This document shows, piece after piece, positions 9,241-17,973 of a stretch of 64,000 nt of DNA. Made by a program: the position numbers and the translations under genes. Each line of letters opens with the position of its first letter. Within the stretch, counting starts at the first letter, position 1. Under the pieces are notes generated by a model. That model was not told the DNA's origin. It searched no databases and saw only the letters and a program-made list of their open reading frames with translations. Source of the stretch: Fidelibacterota bacterium (lineage in GTDB: Bacteria > Marinisomatota > Marinisomatia > Marinisomatales > S15-B10); NCBI GenBank assembly GCA_002715465.1, contig PAYY01000035.1, forward strand, positions 44,281-108,280, written 5' to 3'.

Positions 9241-11688
9241 ATGCCTGTAAGAGCAAATCGATTAATTCTAATTATATATATATTTATTCCTATTCTCTTC
9301 GGAGAAGATTTTCCTACTATTGAACAAAAAACAAATGGAATGAAATATTATAATGGTTTCGTAGATATTTATTATGATAACAAATCGGGAGAAATATTTA
9401 TTGAAATAGAAAAGTTTAACAAGGAATTTCTTTACATTAGATCCTTATCAACAGGTGTCGGCTCTAATGATATTGGACTGGATAGAGCTCAACTAGGTGG
9501 AAGTCATGCCATAGAATTTCGGAGGTTTGGGCCGAAAATTTTGATGATTGAAAAAAATTATACTTATCGATCTGATTCAAAAGACATATTTGAAAAGAAA
9601 GCAGTTAAGGATGCATTTGCTGAATCTACTATATGGGGCTTTCTCGTAGAAGCTGAGACTGGGAAAAAAGTGCTTATTAATGCAACTAAGTTTTTGTTAA
9701 GAGATGCGCATAATGTATCTGGCCAATTAAAAGAAACAAAACAGGGTGATTATAAACTAGATATTACAAGGTCAGCCATTTATGATATTCGGGCTTTCCC
9801 AAAAAATTCAATATTTGAGGTCATTCAGACTTTTGTCGGTATGGCAAAAGGAAAATTTATTCGAGAAGTTGCACCTTCTCCTTCCGCTATTACAGTTCGC
9901 CAACACCATGCATTTGCTGAACTTCCAGAAGATGGTTACAAACTTAGAAAGTTCGATCCTCGAGCTGGGGTAAATGGGCTAACATACTATAATTATTCTG
10001 CACCATTAGATGATAGAATTAGCAATAAAATAATCTATCGTCATCGATTGGAGCGTAAGGATCCTTCTAAACGAGCTGGTGAACCGATTGAACCTATCGT
10101 TTATTATATTGACAGAAGTATTCCTGAACCTATTAGATCTGCCGCTTTTGATGGTGCTAGATGGTGGAATCAAGCTTTTGAAGAAGCGGGCTATAGAAAT
10201 GGTTTCATTGTAAAAATCCTACCTGAAAATGCTGACCCCATGGATATTCGGTATAATGTTGTGAATTGGGTACATCGAGCAACCCGTGGATGGTCATATG
10301 GAAGTTCGATTACGGATCCTCGAACTGGCGAAATAATTAAAGGACATGTAACTCTGGGTTCTCTTCGTCTCCGTCAAGATTATCTACTTGCGGAAGGACT
10401 TTTGGCTCCATATGAAAATCAAGAAATAATTCCTGATGCAATGAAAAAAATAGCTTTGTCAAGACTTAGTCAACTTGTTGCTCATGAAATTGGTCATACC
10501 CTTGGACTACCTCACAACTTTATTTCTAGTTCCCAAGGCAGAGCTTCAGTAATGGATTATCCACATCCTTACATGAAAATACGATCCGATGGGTCTCTTG
10601 ATTGGTCACAAGCTTATGACAAATCCATAGGTGAGTGGGATAAAGTAGCTATTAATTACGCATATAGAGATTTTCCCACAGGAACAAATGAGGATAAAGA
10701 ACTAGAAAAAATCCTTAGGAATGCTTGGGAACAAGGTCTTTGGTTTATCACAGATCAAGATGCTCGACCTCAAGGAAGTGCTCATCCTCAAGCCCATCTA
10801 TGGGATAATGGTGGAAATGCTATAGATCAACTCAATCATATAATGATAGTAAGACGTATTGCATTATCTAATTTTGGAAAAAACAATATAAGAAATGGGA
10901 CTCCCTTTTCATCATTAGAAGATGTTTTGGTTCCTCTTTATCTTCATCATCGCTATCAAGTAATAGCCTGTTCCAAAATATTAGGAGGACTAGAATTTAG
11001 ATATGCGTTAAAAAATGATGGGCAACCCATAGTTCAAATCGTGGAAGCTAAAGAACAACGAAGAGCCTTAAATGCTCTTCTTCAAACAATTAATATAGAG
11101 AACCTCTCTATACCTGAAAATGTATTGGAACTTCTACCTCCAAGGGCATTCGGATATCCTAGAACACGCGAAACATTTAATGTTCACACAGGCGTTGCTT
11201 TTGATGCATTAGCGGCCGCTGAAACAGCATCTGAATTGACTTTACAAATGATCCTACAAAATGAAAGAGCTGCTCGTCTGGTAGAATATCATGCAAGAGA
11301 TTCTAATAACCCAAGTTTAAGTGAAGTAATTAATAAAGTCCTTAATATGACTTGGTATACAGATCGAAAAAATGGGATGAATGGTGAAATTCAACGAGTA
11401 GTAGACATGGTTACACTTTACAACTTGATGAATCTTGTCGGCAATAAAAACTCAACAAATCAAGTAAAAGCTGAAACAATGGCGAAAATTGCAGGTTTGA
11501 AAAAATGGCTAATCCAAAAACAGAAACGACAACGAAATAATAGTCTTTTAGCACATTATAAACATGCAATCACCATTATAGATAAATTTGAAAAAGACAC
11601 TTCCTCAATAGCTATTAATAAACCCTTAGCCCCACCAGCTGGATCTCCTATTGGAACAGATCTAAATTCATGGTGTCACTGGAACTAA
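9241..11688 (+). CDS. Secreted zinc-dependent metalloprotease (DUF5117/DUF4953 type)
   Basis: An 815-residue exported protein. A hydrophobic signal segment covers about 7-20. The N-terminal part (about 30-200) resembles DUF5117/5118. The metzincin-like site HEIGHTLGLPH is at His415, Glu416, His419 and His425, with a likely Met-turn about 20 residues later (SVMDYPHPYM). The C-terminal DUF4953-like region extends to the end. Such proteins are large periplasmic or surface proteases of Bacteroidota and relatives, and their substrates are not known. The ATG has a strong AGGAGG Shine-Dalgarno nine bases upstream. It ends one base from the stop of the convergent gene, leaving no room for an intergenic terminator. 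Confidence 0.9.
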   Translation: MPVRANRLILIIYIFIPILFGEDFPTIEQKTNGMKYYNGFVDIYYDNKSGEIFIEIEKFNKEFLYIRSLSTGVGSNDIGLDRAQLGGSHAIEFRRFGPKILMIEKNYTYRSDSKDIFEKKAVKDAFAESTIWGFLVEAETGKKVLINATKFLLRDAHNVSGQLKETKQGDYKLDITRSAIYDIRAFPKNSIFEVIQTFVGMAKGKFIREVAPSPSAITVRQHHAFAELPEDGYKLRKFDPRAGVNGLTYYNYSAPLDDRISNKIIYRHRLERKDPSKRAGEPIEPIVYYIDRSIPEPIRSAAFDGARWWNQAFEEAGYRNGFIVKILPENADPMDIRYNVVNWVHRATRGWSYGSSITDPRTGEIIKGHVTLGSLRLRQDYLLAEGLLAPYENQEIIPDAMKKIALSRLSQLVAHEIGHTLGLPHNFISSSQGRASVMDYPHPYMKIRSDGSLDWSQAYDKSIGEWDKVAINYAYRDFPTGTNEDKELEKILRNAWEQGLWFITDQDARPQGSAHPQAHLWDNGGNAIDQLNHIMIVRRIALSNFGKNNIRNGTPFSSLEDVLVPLYLHHRYQVIACSKILGGLEFRYALKNDGQPIVQIVEAKEQRRALNALLQTINIENLSIPENVLELLPPRAFGYPRTRETFNVHTGVAFDALAAAETASELTLQMILQNERAARLVEYHARDSNNPSLSEVINKVLNMTWYTDRKNGMNGEIQRVVDMVTLYNLMNLVGNKNSTNQVKAETMAKIAGLKKWLIQKQKRQRNNSLLAHYKHAITIIDKFEKDTSSIAINKPLAPPAGSPIGTDLNSWCHWN

Positions 11689-11689
11689 A

Positions 11690-12616
11690 TTAGAATCTAT
11701 CTACATTTCTATAAGCATTAATTACTGCCAGTTCCCCAGATTTGCCTTTTTGAGAATTTCCATGCTCCATACCCATGATACCTTTATATCCTTTTTTATG
11801 AATATGTTTAAAAACATTAAGATAATTTATTTCTCCAGTTGTAGGCTCTTTCCTACCAGGATTGTCTCCGATTTGAAAATAAGCGGTTTCTTTCCAAGCT
11901 TTATCAATATTTGGAATTAAATTCCCTTCTGTAATTTGTTGGTGATAAATATCAAAAAGTATTTTACAGGAAGGACTATTTACAGCACGGCAAATTTCAT
12001 ATGCTTGAGGAATTTTTGAAAGAAATTGACCAGCATGATTGGCCCACCAATTAAGAGGTTCGATTACAATAATTAATCCATGAGGCTCTAAAATATCACT
12101 AGCCCGCCTCAGTGCTTCAACAACATTTGCGGTTTGGTATCCCATCTCTTTAGTTAGATCTACATGACCTGGCACCACAGTCATCCAAGTCGCATTAACC
12201 CTCTTGGCAACCTCAATAGAATCTTTAATATCCTTAACAAATTCATCTTGAAAAACCTTATCTCCAGTGGTTAGATTTGGCTCATTCCAATAAATATTGT
12301 TTGCAACGAAAACTCCCATAGTCATACCTAAACGCGCCATTTTTTTTGCAATCTTATTTTGATCTGATTTTGAACGACTTTTCATACCATTATCTTCAAT
12401 GGCACGAAACCCCTGATCATACATAAACTGTAATTCATCAATAAAGTCTTGTCCTGCGTTTTCTGAAAACATCCCAAAATGAGGAGCATAATTCAGGTTA
12501 AAAGTATTACTTTTTATATTTGGTTTATTTTTTGAAGCAGCGCCAAGTGCAGCTGAACTAATGATAGGCAATGCCACTCCTGCAGTGCTTTTTTTCAAAA
12601 AGTCTCTTCGTTTCAT
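11690..12616 (-). CDS. Exported sugar-phosphate isomerase/epimerase-like TIM-barrel protein (hydroxypyruvate-isomerase type)
   Basis: A 308-residue xylose-isomerase-like TIM barrel carrying a twin-arginine type leader, MKRRDFLKKSTAGVALPIIS. I chose the ATG at 12616 because it places this leader at the N-terminus and has AAGGGG upstream; the open frame extends 31 codons further but that part overlaps the preceding gene and lacks a leader. Metal-ligand segments of the family are visible: VIEPLNWW, ILFDIYHQQ and MGMEHG. Family members isomerise or epimerise small sugars such as hydroxypyruvate or tagaturonate; the substrate here is unknown. It is last in a three-gene operon with a Gfo/Idh/MocA protein and a formylglycine-generating-enzyme-like protein, which suggests periplasmic carbohydrate processing. 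Confidence 0.85.
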   Translation of the reverse strand: MKRRDFLKKSTAGVALPIISSAALGAASKNKPNIKSNTFNLNYAPHFGMFSENAGQDFIDELQFMYDQGFRAIEDNGMKSRSKSDQNKIAKKMARLGMTMGVFVANNIYWNEPNLTTGDKVFQDEFVKDIKDSIEVAKRVNATWMTVVPGHVDLTKEMGYQTANVVEALRRASDILEPHGLIIVIEPLNWWANHAGQFLSKIPQAYEICRAVNSPSCKILFDIYHQQITEGNLIPNIDKAWKETAYFQIGDNPGRKEPTTGEINYLNVFKHIHKKGYKGIMGMEHGNSQKGKSGELAVINAYRNVDRF

Positions 12617-12632
12617 TTTATAACCCCTTATT

Positions 12633-13958
12633 TTAGATAAAAGTTGTTTTCCCAGGTATTGGTATAGGATAATTTCCTTCTTCATCAGGAAGAACTGGTG
12701 CTGAATCATTAAACGAATGTAGTTCCGGGACTAAATTCAGATTTGAAGCCATACCTTCATCCCAAGTTATTACTTGCCCAGAATAAGTAGCCATTCTTCC
12801 AAGTATAGCTGTCATAGTGCTATTAGCACCCATTTCTACATCATTATATTTGTAATCACCTTTTCTTATCGCTGAGAAAAGCTCATTATGTTCCTGTTGA
12901 TATGGATTTATATCATTTTCTCCCTCATGACTGTAGATTTCCTTACCCTTATTGGATGAAACTAATCCATAATTTCCACTATTAACATGGACTGTGCCCT
13001 TGGTGCCTTGAAATACCTCATCAACACGGTTCATACATCTTTTCTGATGTCTACATTGACTAGCAATTATCTGTCCATTTGGATAAGTAAACTCAACAAA
13101 ATGATGATCAAAAATTTGACCATATTCTGAACCTTTTCTAACTTCACGACCTCCCATACCTTGAGCTGAAATAGGAATGTCTCCAATAAACCAATTAGCG
13201 ACATCTATATTATGGATATGTTGTTCAACAATATGATCACCGCATATCCAATTAAAATAATACCAATTCCGCATTTGATATTCTAATTCTGTCTGACCAA
13301 TTTTTCTTTCTCGGACCCAAACACCACCACTATTCCAATATACCTGCCCAGAAATAATTTTTCCGATTTTATTTCTATCTATTATTTTTTTTACTTCTCT
13401 ATAGTTACGCTGATAATGGCGCTGAAGACCAACAACAACATTTAATTTTTTAATCGCAGCTTTTTTACCAAGCTCAAGTATCTTTTTTATCCCAACCACA
13501 TCTGTAGCTAAAGGTTTTTCCATAAATACCTGTTTATTTTTTTCTACGGCATACTCAAAATGAAGGGGTCTAAAACCAGGAGGAGTTGTCAGTATTACTA
13601 CATCGGCCATATCAATAGCATTTTTATAAGAATCAAATCCTACAAATATAGTGTCTTCATTAACTCTTAATTGCCCAGAATTTCCATAACGATTTAATAA
13701 ATTTTCATAACATGCTTGAGCTTGATCTTTAAAAACATCTGCTAAAGCTACAATTCTAACATCAGGATCAGCTAAAATAGCTTGATGTGCGGCTCCAGTT
13801 CCACGACCACCACAACCAATTACAACAACTTTAATTTCTCCTTCAAAACTTTTTGCAGTTGATTTTGAAGGAAGAACATTAAATAGAACTCCAGCTGTAG
13901 CAATTTTACCTGATTTTTCAATAAATTTTCTGCGATTAATTCCCTTCTCTTTCTTCAT
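12633..13958 (-). CDS. Exported Gfo/Idh/MocA family oxidoreductase
   Basis: A 441-residue NAD(P)-dependent oxidoreductase. A Tat-type leader with NRRKFIEKSGKIA lies at 8-20, so the protein is probably folded in the cytoplasm with its cofactor and exported. The Rossmann nucleotide-binding loop VVVIGCGGRGTGAAH is at about 44-58. The catalytic-lysine motif MEKPLATD is at about 146-153. A C-terminal alpha/beta domain completes the fold. Relatives act on sugars, inositol or sugar nucleotides, and exported members can work as glycoside-processing enzymes. Good AGAAGG ribosome site. It sits between genes for another exported TIM-barrel sugar enzyme and an FGE-like protein, with gaps of 16-17 bases. 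Confidence 0.9.
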   Translation of the reverse strand: MKKEKGINRRKFIEKSGKIATAGVLFNVLPSKSTAKSFEGEIKVVVIGCGGRGTGAAHQAILADPDVRIVALADVFKDQAQACYENLLNRYGNSGQLRVNEDTIFVGFDSYKNAIDMADVVILTTPPGFRPLHFEYAVEKNKQVFMEKPLATDVVGIKKILELGKKAAIKKLNVVVGLQRHYQRNYREVKKIIDRNKIGKIISGQVYWNSGGVWVRERKIGQTELEYQMRNWYYFNWICGDHIVEQHIHNIDVANWFIGDIPISAQGMGGREVRKGSEYGQIFDHHFVEFTYPNGQIIASQCRHQKRCMNRVDEVFQGTKGTVHVNSGNYGLVSSNKGKEIYSHEGENDINPYQQEHNELFSAIRKGDYKYNDVEMGANSTMTAILGRMATYSGQVITWDEGMASNLNLVPELHSFNDSAPVLPDEEGNYPIPIPGKTTFI

Positions 13959-13975
13959 GTTTTAACCTTCTTTCT

Positions 13976-14920
13976 TTAATATTCTTCTATAGGACTAATC
14001 CAATATTTTTCCATTTCATATTTTAAAGGTACAACTTTTGGCCGTACAATCCGAAATCCAATATGTGGAGCATCTGTATGCCACCATAAACTCTTTGGAG
14101 ATTGAGGGTCTTGTTTTTTCCAACTTTTTCGCGAAAAATCACGAGCCGCTGAACGGAGTTTGTTTGGATCATCCCTGAATGAACCTCCTCTCACTACACG
14201 AGGGTAAAGTCTTTTTGAAATGCTCAAATGGTCTTTAGAAGAATAATACTTTTTTGTATAGCCATCCAACACCCATTCCGAAACATTACCATGCATATCA
14301 AAAAGACCAAATGGATTGGGCTCTTTATAGCCACTTTTATGAACACGAAGATGACTATTACCCTTAAACCATGCTACATCTTCAAGACTGAAAATGTCCA
14401 AAGAAAATGAATACATACCATTTGTTCCAGCTCGACAGGCATATTCCCATTCTGCTTCTGTGGGAAGGCGATAAAAGTAACCTGTCTTTGCACTAAGCCA
14501 TTTACAAAACTGGGATGCTGCATACTGTGTGATATTTGTGACAGGGTAACCTGATTTATTCAGGTTTAAATAAGGCATTGTTGCTGATGATACACCATCA
14601 ATACTTAGCTCTAAATGACCTCGAGTTTGATGAAAACTATCAATCTCTCTATATAAAAAAAGTTCGTATAAATCCCATGATATTTCTAAAGTGCTCATCC
14701 AAAAATCCTCAATTTGAATATCCTGAATTGGACCTTCATCAGTTCTTCTACCGACTTCATTTTCTGGACTTCCCATTAGAAAGTTTCCGCCAGTTATTGG
14801 AGCCATTTCAATAATTTGATCAGAGCCACTAATCAATTGAGTATAAACTTTAAATGAGTCTGCAGAAAATTGAAATGACAAAAACAATAATGAACTAATT
14901 GTAAAATAAATTATCTTCAT
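13976..14920 (-). CDS. Exported formylglycine-generating-enzyme-like (SUMF1) domain protein
   Basis: A 314-residue protein with a signal peptide at about 1-20 followed by an FGE-sulfatase domain. Family signatures are GGNFLMGSPENE near 44-55, YRLPTEAEWEYACRAG near 151-166, FGLFDMHGNVSEWVLDGY near 203-220 and VVRGGSFRDD near 244-253, with GFRIVRP near the end. True FGE oxidises a sulfatase cysteine using copper held by two cysteines. I do not see that cysteine pair here and no sulfatase gene is adjacent, so this is more likely one of the many SUMF1-fold proteins of other function. It leads the operon with the exported oxidoreductase and TIM-barrel genes. Confidence 0.82.
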   Translation of the reverse strand: MKIIYFTISSLLFLSFQFSADSFKVYTQLISGSDQIIEMAPITGGNFLMGSPENEVGRRTDEGPIQDIQIEDFWMSTLEISWDLYELFLYREIDSFHQTRGHLELSIDGVSSATMPYLNLNKSGYPVTNITQYAASQFCKWLSAKTGYFYRLPTEAEWEYACRAGTNGMYSFSLDIFSLEDVAWFKGNSHLRVHKSGYKEPNPFGLFDMHGNVSEWVLDGYTKKYYSSKDHLSISKRLYPRVVRGGSFRDDPNKLRSAARDFSRKSWKKQDPQSPKSLWWHTDAPHIGFRIVRPKVVPLKYEMEKYWISPIEEY

Positions 14921-15042
14921 ATTATACTCGTTATTATAAATTATAAAATTTTAATTTTCCACTGCAATCTTCACCTAATAATAAAATTTAATTAAAAAAA
15001 TAAACTAATGAATTTTTCTTTTTCTATTGAAACTAAAATTGT
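14921..15042. promoter_or_regulatory. Divergent intergenic region, presumed promoters for both sides
   Basis: These 122 bases separate the FGE-like operon (-) from the polyprenol-kinase/DUF92 fusion (+). The sequence is very AT-rich. I could not identify convincing -35/-10 elements. A 12-codon ATG frame at 15007 ends in TGA and looks meaningless. Confidence 0.35.
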
Positions 15043-16569
15043 TTGATCTTATTTACTTGGTTCACTTATCTTTTAATCATGCTTCACATTATATCACCGT
15101 TCAGAAATGATTGGATATCATTCATTGTTTTATTTTTTGGAATTATTGGACTTATTGGATTAAGTGAATTAATTAGAATTAAATTGGGCTGGAAACCTGA
15201 AGTCAATAGAAAACTAGTTCATGTTCTTGTGGGTTCTATGGCCTTAATATCTCCTTTTATTTTTGTTAGCAATATCCCTCCAACTATTCTTGGTCTTATA
15301 TTTTTATTGATTAATCTATTTGCAATTAAAACTAAATTTTTGGGAGGAATTCATTCAACAAAAAGAAAAACTTACGGTACTGTCTATTTTCCGTTAGCTT
15401 ATGTTTTACTATGCATCTTTTGGTGGGATCGCCAAATAACATTCCAAATTTCTCTTCTAATTCTAACATTTGCTGATACAACAGCAGCACTAATCGGAGA
15501 AAATTGTGAAAGCCCTCATCTATTTCAACCTTGGCGTGACAAAAAGTCAATTCAAGGTAGTCTAGCAATGGGAATCATTTCAATTTTATTAACATATTTT
15601 GGCACAATTCTTTACAGGAATCTATCTGGTATAGATCCTTTAGAGTTTAATTTTCTATTTCCTTTATGTTTTATAGTTGGATTAATATCAACTTTTGCAG
15701 AAATGTTATCTGATTCTGGATCTGATAATCTTTCTGTTCCAATAATGTCTGCAATGACCTATGATCTCTATTTTTTCATGACTAATAATGGTGAAATAAC
15801 AATATTTTATATTTGGGCTCTAATTTCTTTTCTTTTAATACTATTATTCATCAAGCTTAATATCTTAACCATCGATGGTGCATTGGGTGCATTTATTATG
15901 GGCTTATTTATATTTGGAAGTGGAGGGTGGAAATTTATTGTGCCAATAGGATTATTTTTCCTTACATCTTCATTACTTTCAAAAGTACTAAAAAATGATA
16001 AATATCAAGAATTTGAATCCTTTACTAAAAATTCCAACCGAGATTTAGTCCAAGTCTATGCCAATGGAGGTGTTCCAATGTTAATTTCCATTTTATGGCT
16101 ATATAACCCATCAGAAATTCTATACATTGCTTTTTTAGCAAGTGTGGCATCAGCTACAGCTGATACTTGGGCCACGGAGATCGGTATTTTTACTAAAATG
16201 GCACCTAGGAATTGCATCTCTTTTCGAAAGTTAAAACCCGGTGTTTCAGGAGGTATTACTCTTTTTGGGACTATTGGTTCTCTTTTTGGTGCATTAATAA
16301 TCGGCCTATCAGCACAATATTTTCTTCAAAGTAGTGCTGAAATATTACTAGTATTATTAGCAGGGTTTACCGCAAGCATTTTTGACTCAGTTCTTGGAGC
16401 AACAGTTCAAGCTACATATTCCTGTAGTAAATGTGGAAAGAGATTAGAAAAGTCTAAACATTGCAAAAAAGATGCAAACTTGGTATCAGGAAGTAAAATA
16501 ATAACTAACGATATGGTAAACTTACTTTCTAATGTTTCAGGAGCTATGATAATTATATTAATAGTATAG
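15043..16569 (+). CDS. Fusion of a polyprenol (phytol/dolichol) kinase-like domain with a DUF92 (VTE6-like) domain
   Basis: A 508-residue integral membrane protein of two parts. Residues about 30-240 resemble the CTP-dependent phytol/dolichol kinase family (VTE5/SEC59), with VNRKLVHVLVGSMALISPF, FADTTAALIGE and KKSIQGSLAMG. Residues about 255-508 are a DUF92/VTE6-like domain (TIGR00297), shown by TIDGALGAFIMGLFIFG, RDLVQVYANGGVP, ATADTWATEIG, KPGVSGGITLFG and FDSVLGATVQATYSC. In plants VTE5 and VTE6 successively phosphorylate phytol to phytyl diphosphate, so this fusion could activate an isoprenoid alcohol in two steps. That is inference. The start is uncertain: TTG at 15043 or ATG at 15079, neither with a good Shine-Dalgarno. 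Transcribed alone, convergent with the next gene. Confidence 0.85.
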   Translation: MILFTWFTYLLIMLHIISPFRNDWISFIVLFFGIIGLIGLSELIRIKLGWKPEVNRKLVHVLVGSMALISPFIFVSNIPPTILGLIFLLINLFAIKTKFLGGIHSTKRKTYGTVYFPLAYVLLCIFWWDRQITFQISLLILTFADTTAALIGENCESPHLFQPWRDKKSIQGSLAMGIISILLTYFGTILYRNLSGIDPLEFNFLFPLCFIVGLISTFAEMLSDSGSDNLSVPIMSAMTYDLYFFMTNNGEITIFYIWALISFLLILLFIKLNILTIDGALGAFIMGLFIFGSGGWKFIVPIGLFFLTSSLLSKVLKNDKYQEFESFTKNSNRDLVQVYANGGVPMLISILWLYNPSEILYIAFLASVASATADTWATEIGIFTKMAPRNCISFRKLKPGVSGGITLFGTIGSLFGALIIGLSAQYFLQSSAEILLVLLAGFTASIFDSVLGATVQATYSCSKCGKRLEKSKHCKKDANLVSGSKIITNDMVNLLSNVSGAMIIILIV

Positions 16570-16599
16570 AAAAATATAATTCTTGGTATGAATATTTTT
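16570..16599. terminator. AT-only hairpin between convergent genes, weak bidirectional terminator candidate
   Basis: Eight complementary bases (AAAAATAT and ATATTTTT) flank a 14-base loop in the space between two convergent genes. The arms themselves supply a T-run in either direction. The stem has no G-C pairs, so the call is weak. It overlaps the stop codon of the minus-strand gene. Confidence 0.3.
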
Positions 16600-17965
16600 A
16601 ATCAGATTTTTGCTCTTCTTCAGATCCTAAAATCTCCTCAATCCAATCTATTATACGTTCAACTTGAAAAATACTTGTTAAATAAACTCTATCAAAACCT
16701 TTGGACAAGGCATAACGATCATTGTCATCATCAGCATTACCTATAATGAATCCAACTGAATTATTAGAGGTATCATTTATTACTATCTCAAGAAATGGAT
16801 CTTGAAATCCGTAATCACTATTTTTATCTAAATTATTAGAAATAAGTTCGGAAGCACTAACTCCTTCTATTGCCGAAAAAATGCGGTTTATATCTGAATC
16901 ATTTACTTTAAAACTTGAATCACTATGGACATACCAACCAAGAGTGTCTTCAGGAATTAGTGTGATTTGATAAGCTCCTGAAATGCGGATTTTATTCACA
17001 GTTTCTTTTTCAAAACGGGCAAGCTGCTTATCTTGAAAATAGAATGGAGAACGATCTAAATCATCTTTTGTTGATTGCCGAATTGTGAAAACTGGTGATC
17101 TACCTGATTCATAACCATAAAATTCTACATCTTCACCACCTTCATTTAATGCACTTCCAATAATTATCTCTTTTAAAGCCATTTCTTCTCCTAGATTAAG
17201 CTTTACCCTTGCTTCTGGATTATTAAATCCAAACTTTGCCTTATCTTCAAAATTTTCAGCAATAAACGACTTTGCAGAATAATTAGTTAAACTACTGAGA
17301 AAACCATTAATTCGAGTTTGCTCAACAGGAAGATTAGGAGACCTCATAAACCAAGTTTCATCATCTTTGTCAAATAAAATAGTATGAGTTTTAGTTATTA
17401 ATTCAATCCTTCGGACATCATCTTTGTTAAAATGTGCAATTTTTTTATCCCTAAGTTCAAAGAGAGTTTTTTCAGATTGAGTTTTGAGGTTATCTGAAGA
17501 AATAAAAATTGTATTTGAATCCCTGAAGGCTACAAATAGATCACCACGAGTGGGGGATTGATCGCCAATTAATAAATCTAATATTTTGCCATCTTTAGAT
17601 TCAATTATCACCTCTACATTTTCTGGTTGTAAACCAAAGTTTTTCAATTTTTCCTTAGTGACATTAAGTTTCCGTTTTATATTCGCATTGATAAAAGCTG
17701 AATAATTTCCATTAATAGCTGACTCCTCTACACTTGTGCGAATTGGCTGAATAATTTCCCAGCTATCTCCTAAACGTTGGTATTTGATTAAATTACCTTC
17801 TTCCTGGATTAGTGTTACAGATTGAATATCATCATCTTCAATCTTTAATAGAGAAGATTCAAAAGCCTCTAACTTTTCACGCTCTTTTCCACCTTCAATC
17901 TCATAAAAGTAGACAAATAATCCTAAAGCAATAGCAACAACAGCAAGTATTAAAGTTTTATTCAT
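16598..17965 (-). CDS. DUF4340 domain protein associated with Gld-type ABC exporter
   Basis: A 455-residue protein with one N-terminal transmembrane helix (about 3-22) and a large extracytoplasmic part made of repeated beta-rich units. Sentences such as GDSWEIIQPIRTSVEESAIN, ETWFMRSPNLPVEQTRINGF and LGWYVHSDSSFKVNDSDINR show three related copies of the DUF4340 pattern. The family is regularly encoded after a GldG-like auxiliary protein and an ABC permease/ATPase pair, as here, and is thought to be part of that exporter. The exported substrate is unknown. It is the last gene of the long operon that begins with the TPR lipoprotein and MoxR. Confidence 0.85.
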   Translation of the reverse strand: MNKTLILAVVAIALGLFVYFYEIEGGKEREKLEAFESSLLKIEDDDIQSVTLIQEEGNLIKYQRLGDSWEIIQPIRTSVEESAINGNYSAFINANIKRKLNVTKEKLKNFGLQPENVEVIIESKDGKILDLLIGDQSPTRGDLFVAFRDSNTIFISSDNLKTQSEKTLFELRDKKIAHFNKDDVRRIELITKTHTILFDKDDETWFMRSPNLPVEQTRINGFLSSLTNYSAKSFIAENFEDKAKFGFNNPEARVKLNLGEEMALKEIIIGSALNEGGEDVEFYGYESGRSPVFTIRQSTKDDLDRSPFYFQDKQLARFEKETVNKIRISGAYQITLIPEDTLGWYVHSDSSFKVNDSDINRIFSAIEGVSASELISNNLDKNSDYGFQDPFLEIVINDTSNNSVGFIIGNADDDNDRYALSKGFDRVYLTSIFQVERIIDWIEEILGSEEEQKSD

Positions 17966-17973
17966 AGTATTAA

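Noticed and set aside
12617..12709. N-terminal extension of the TIM-barrel protein
   Set aside because: It would place 31 residues before a twin-arginine leader and overlap the end of the oxidoreductase gene; the ATG at 12616 has a better ribosome site.
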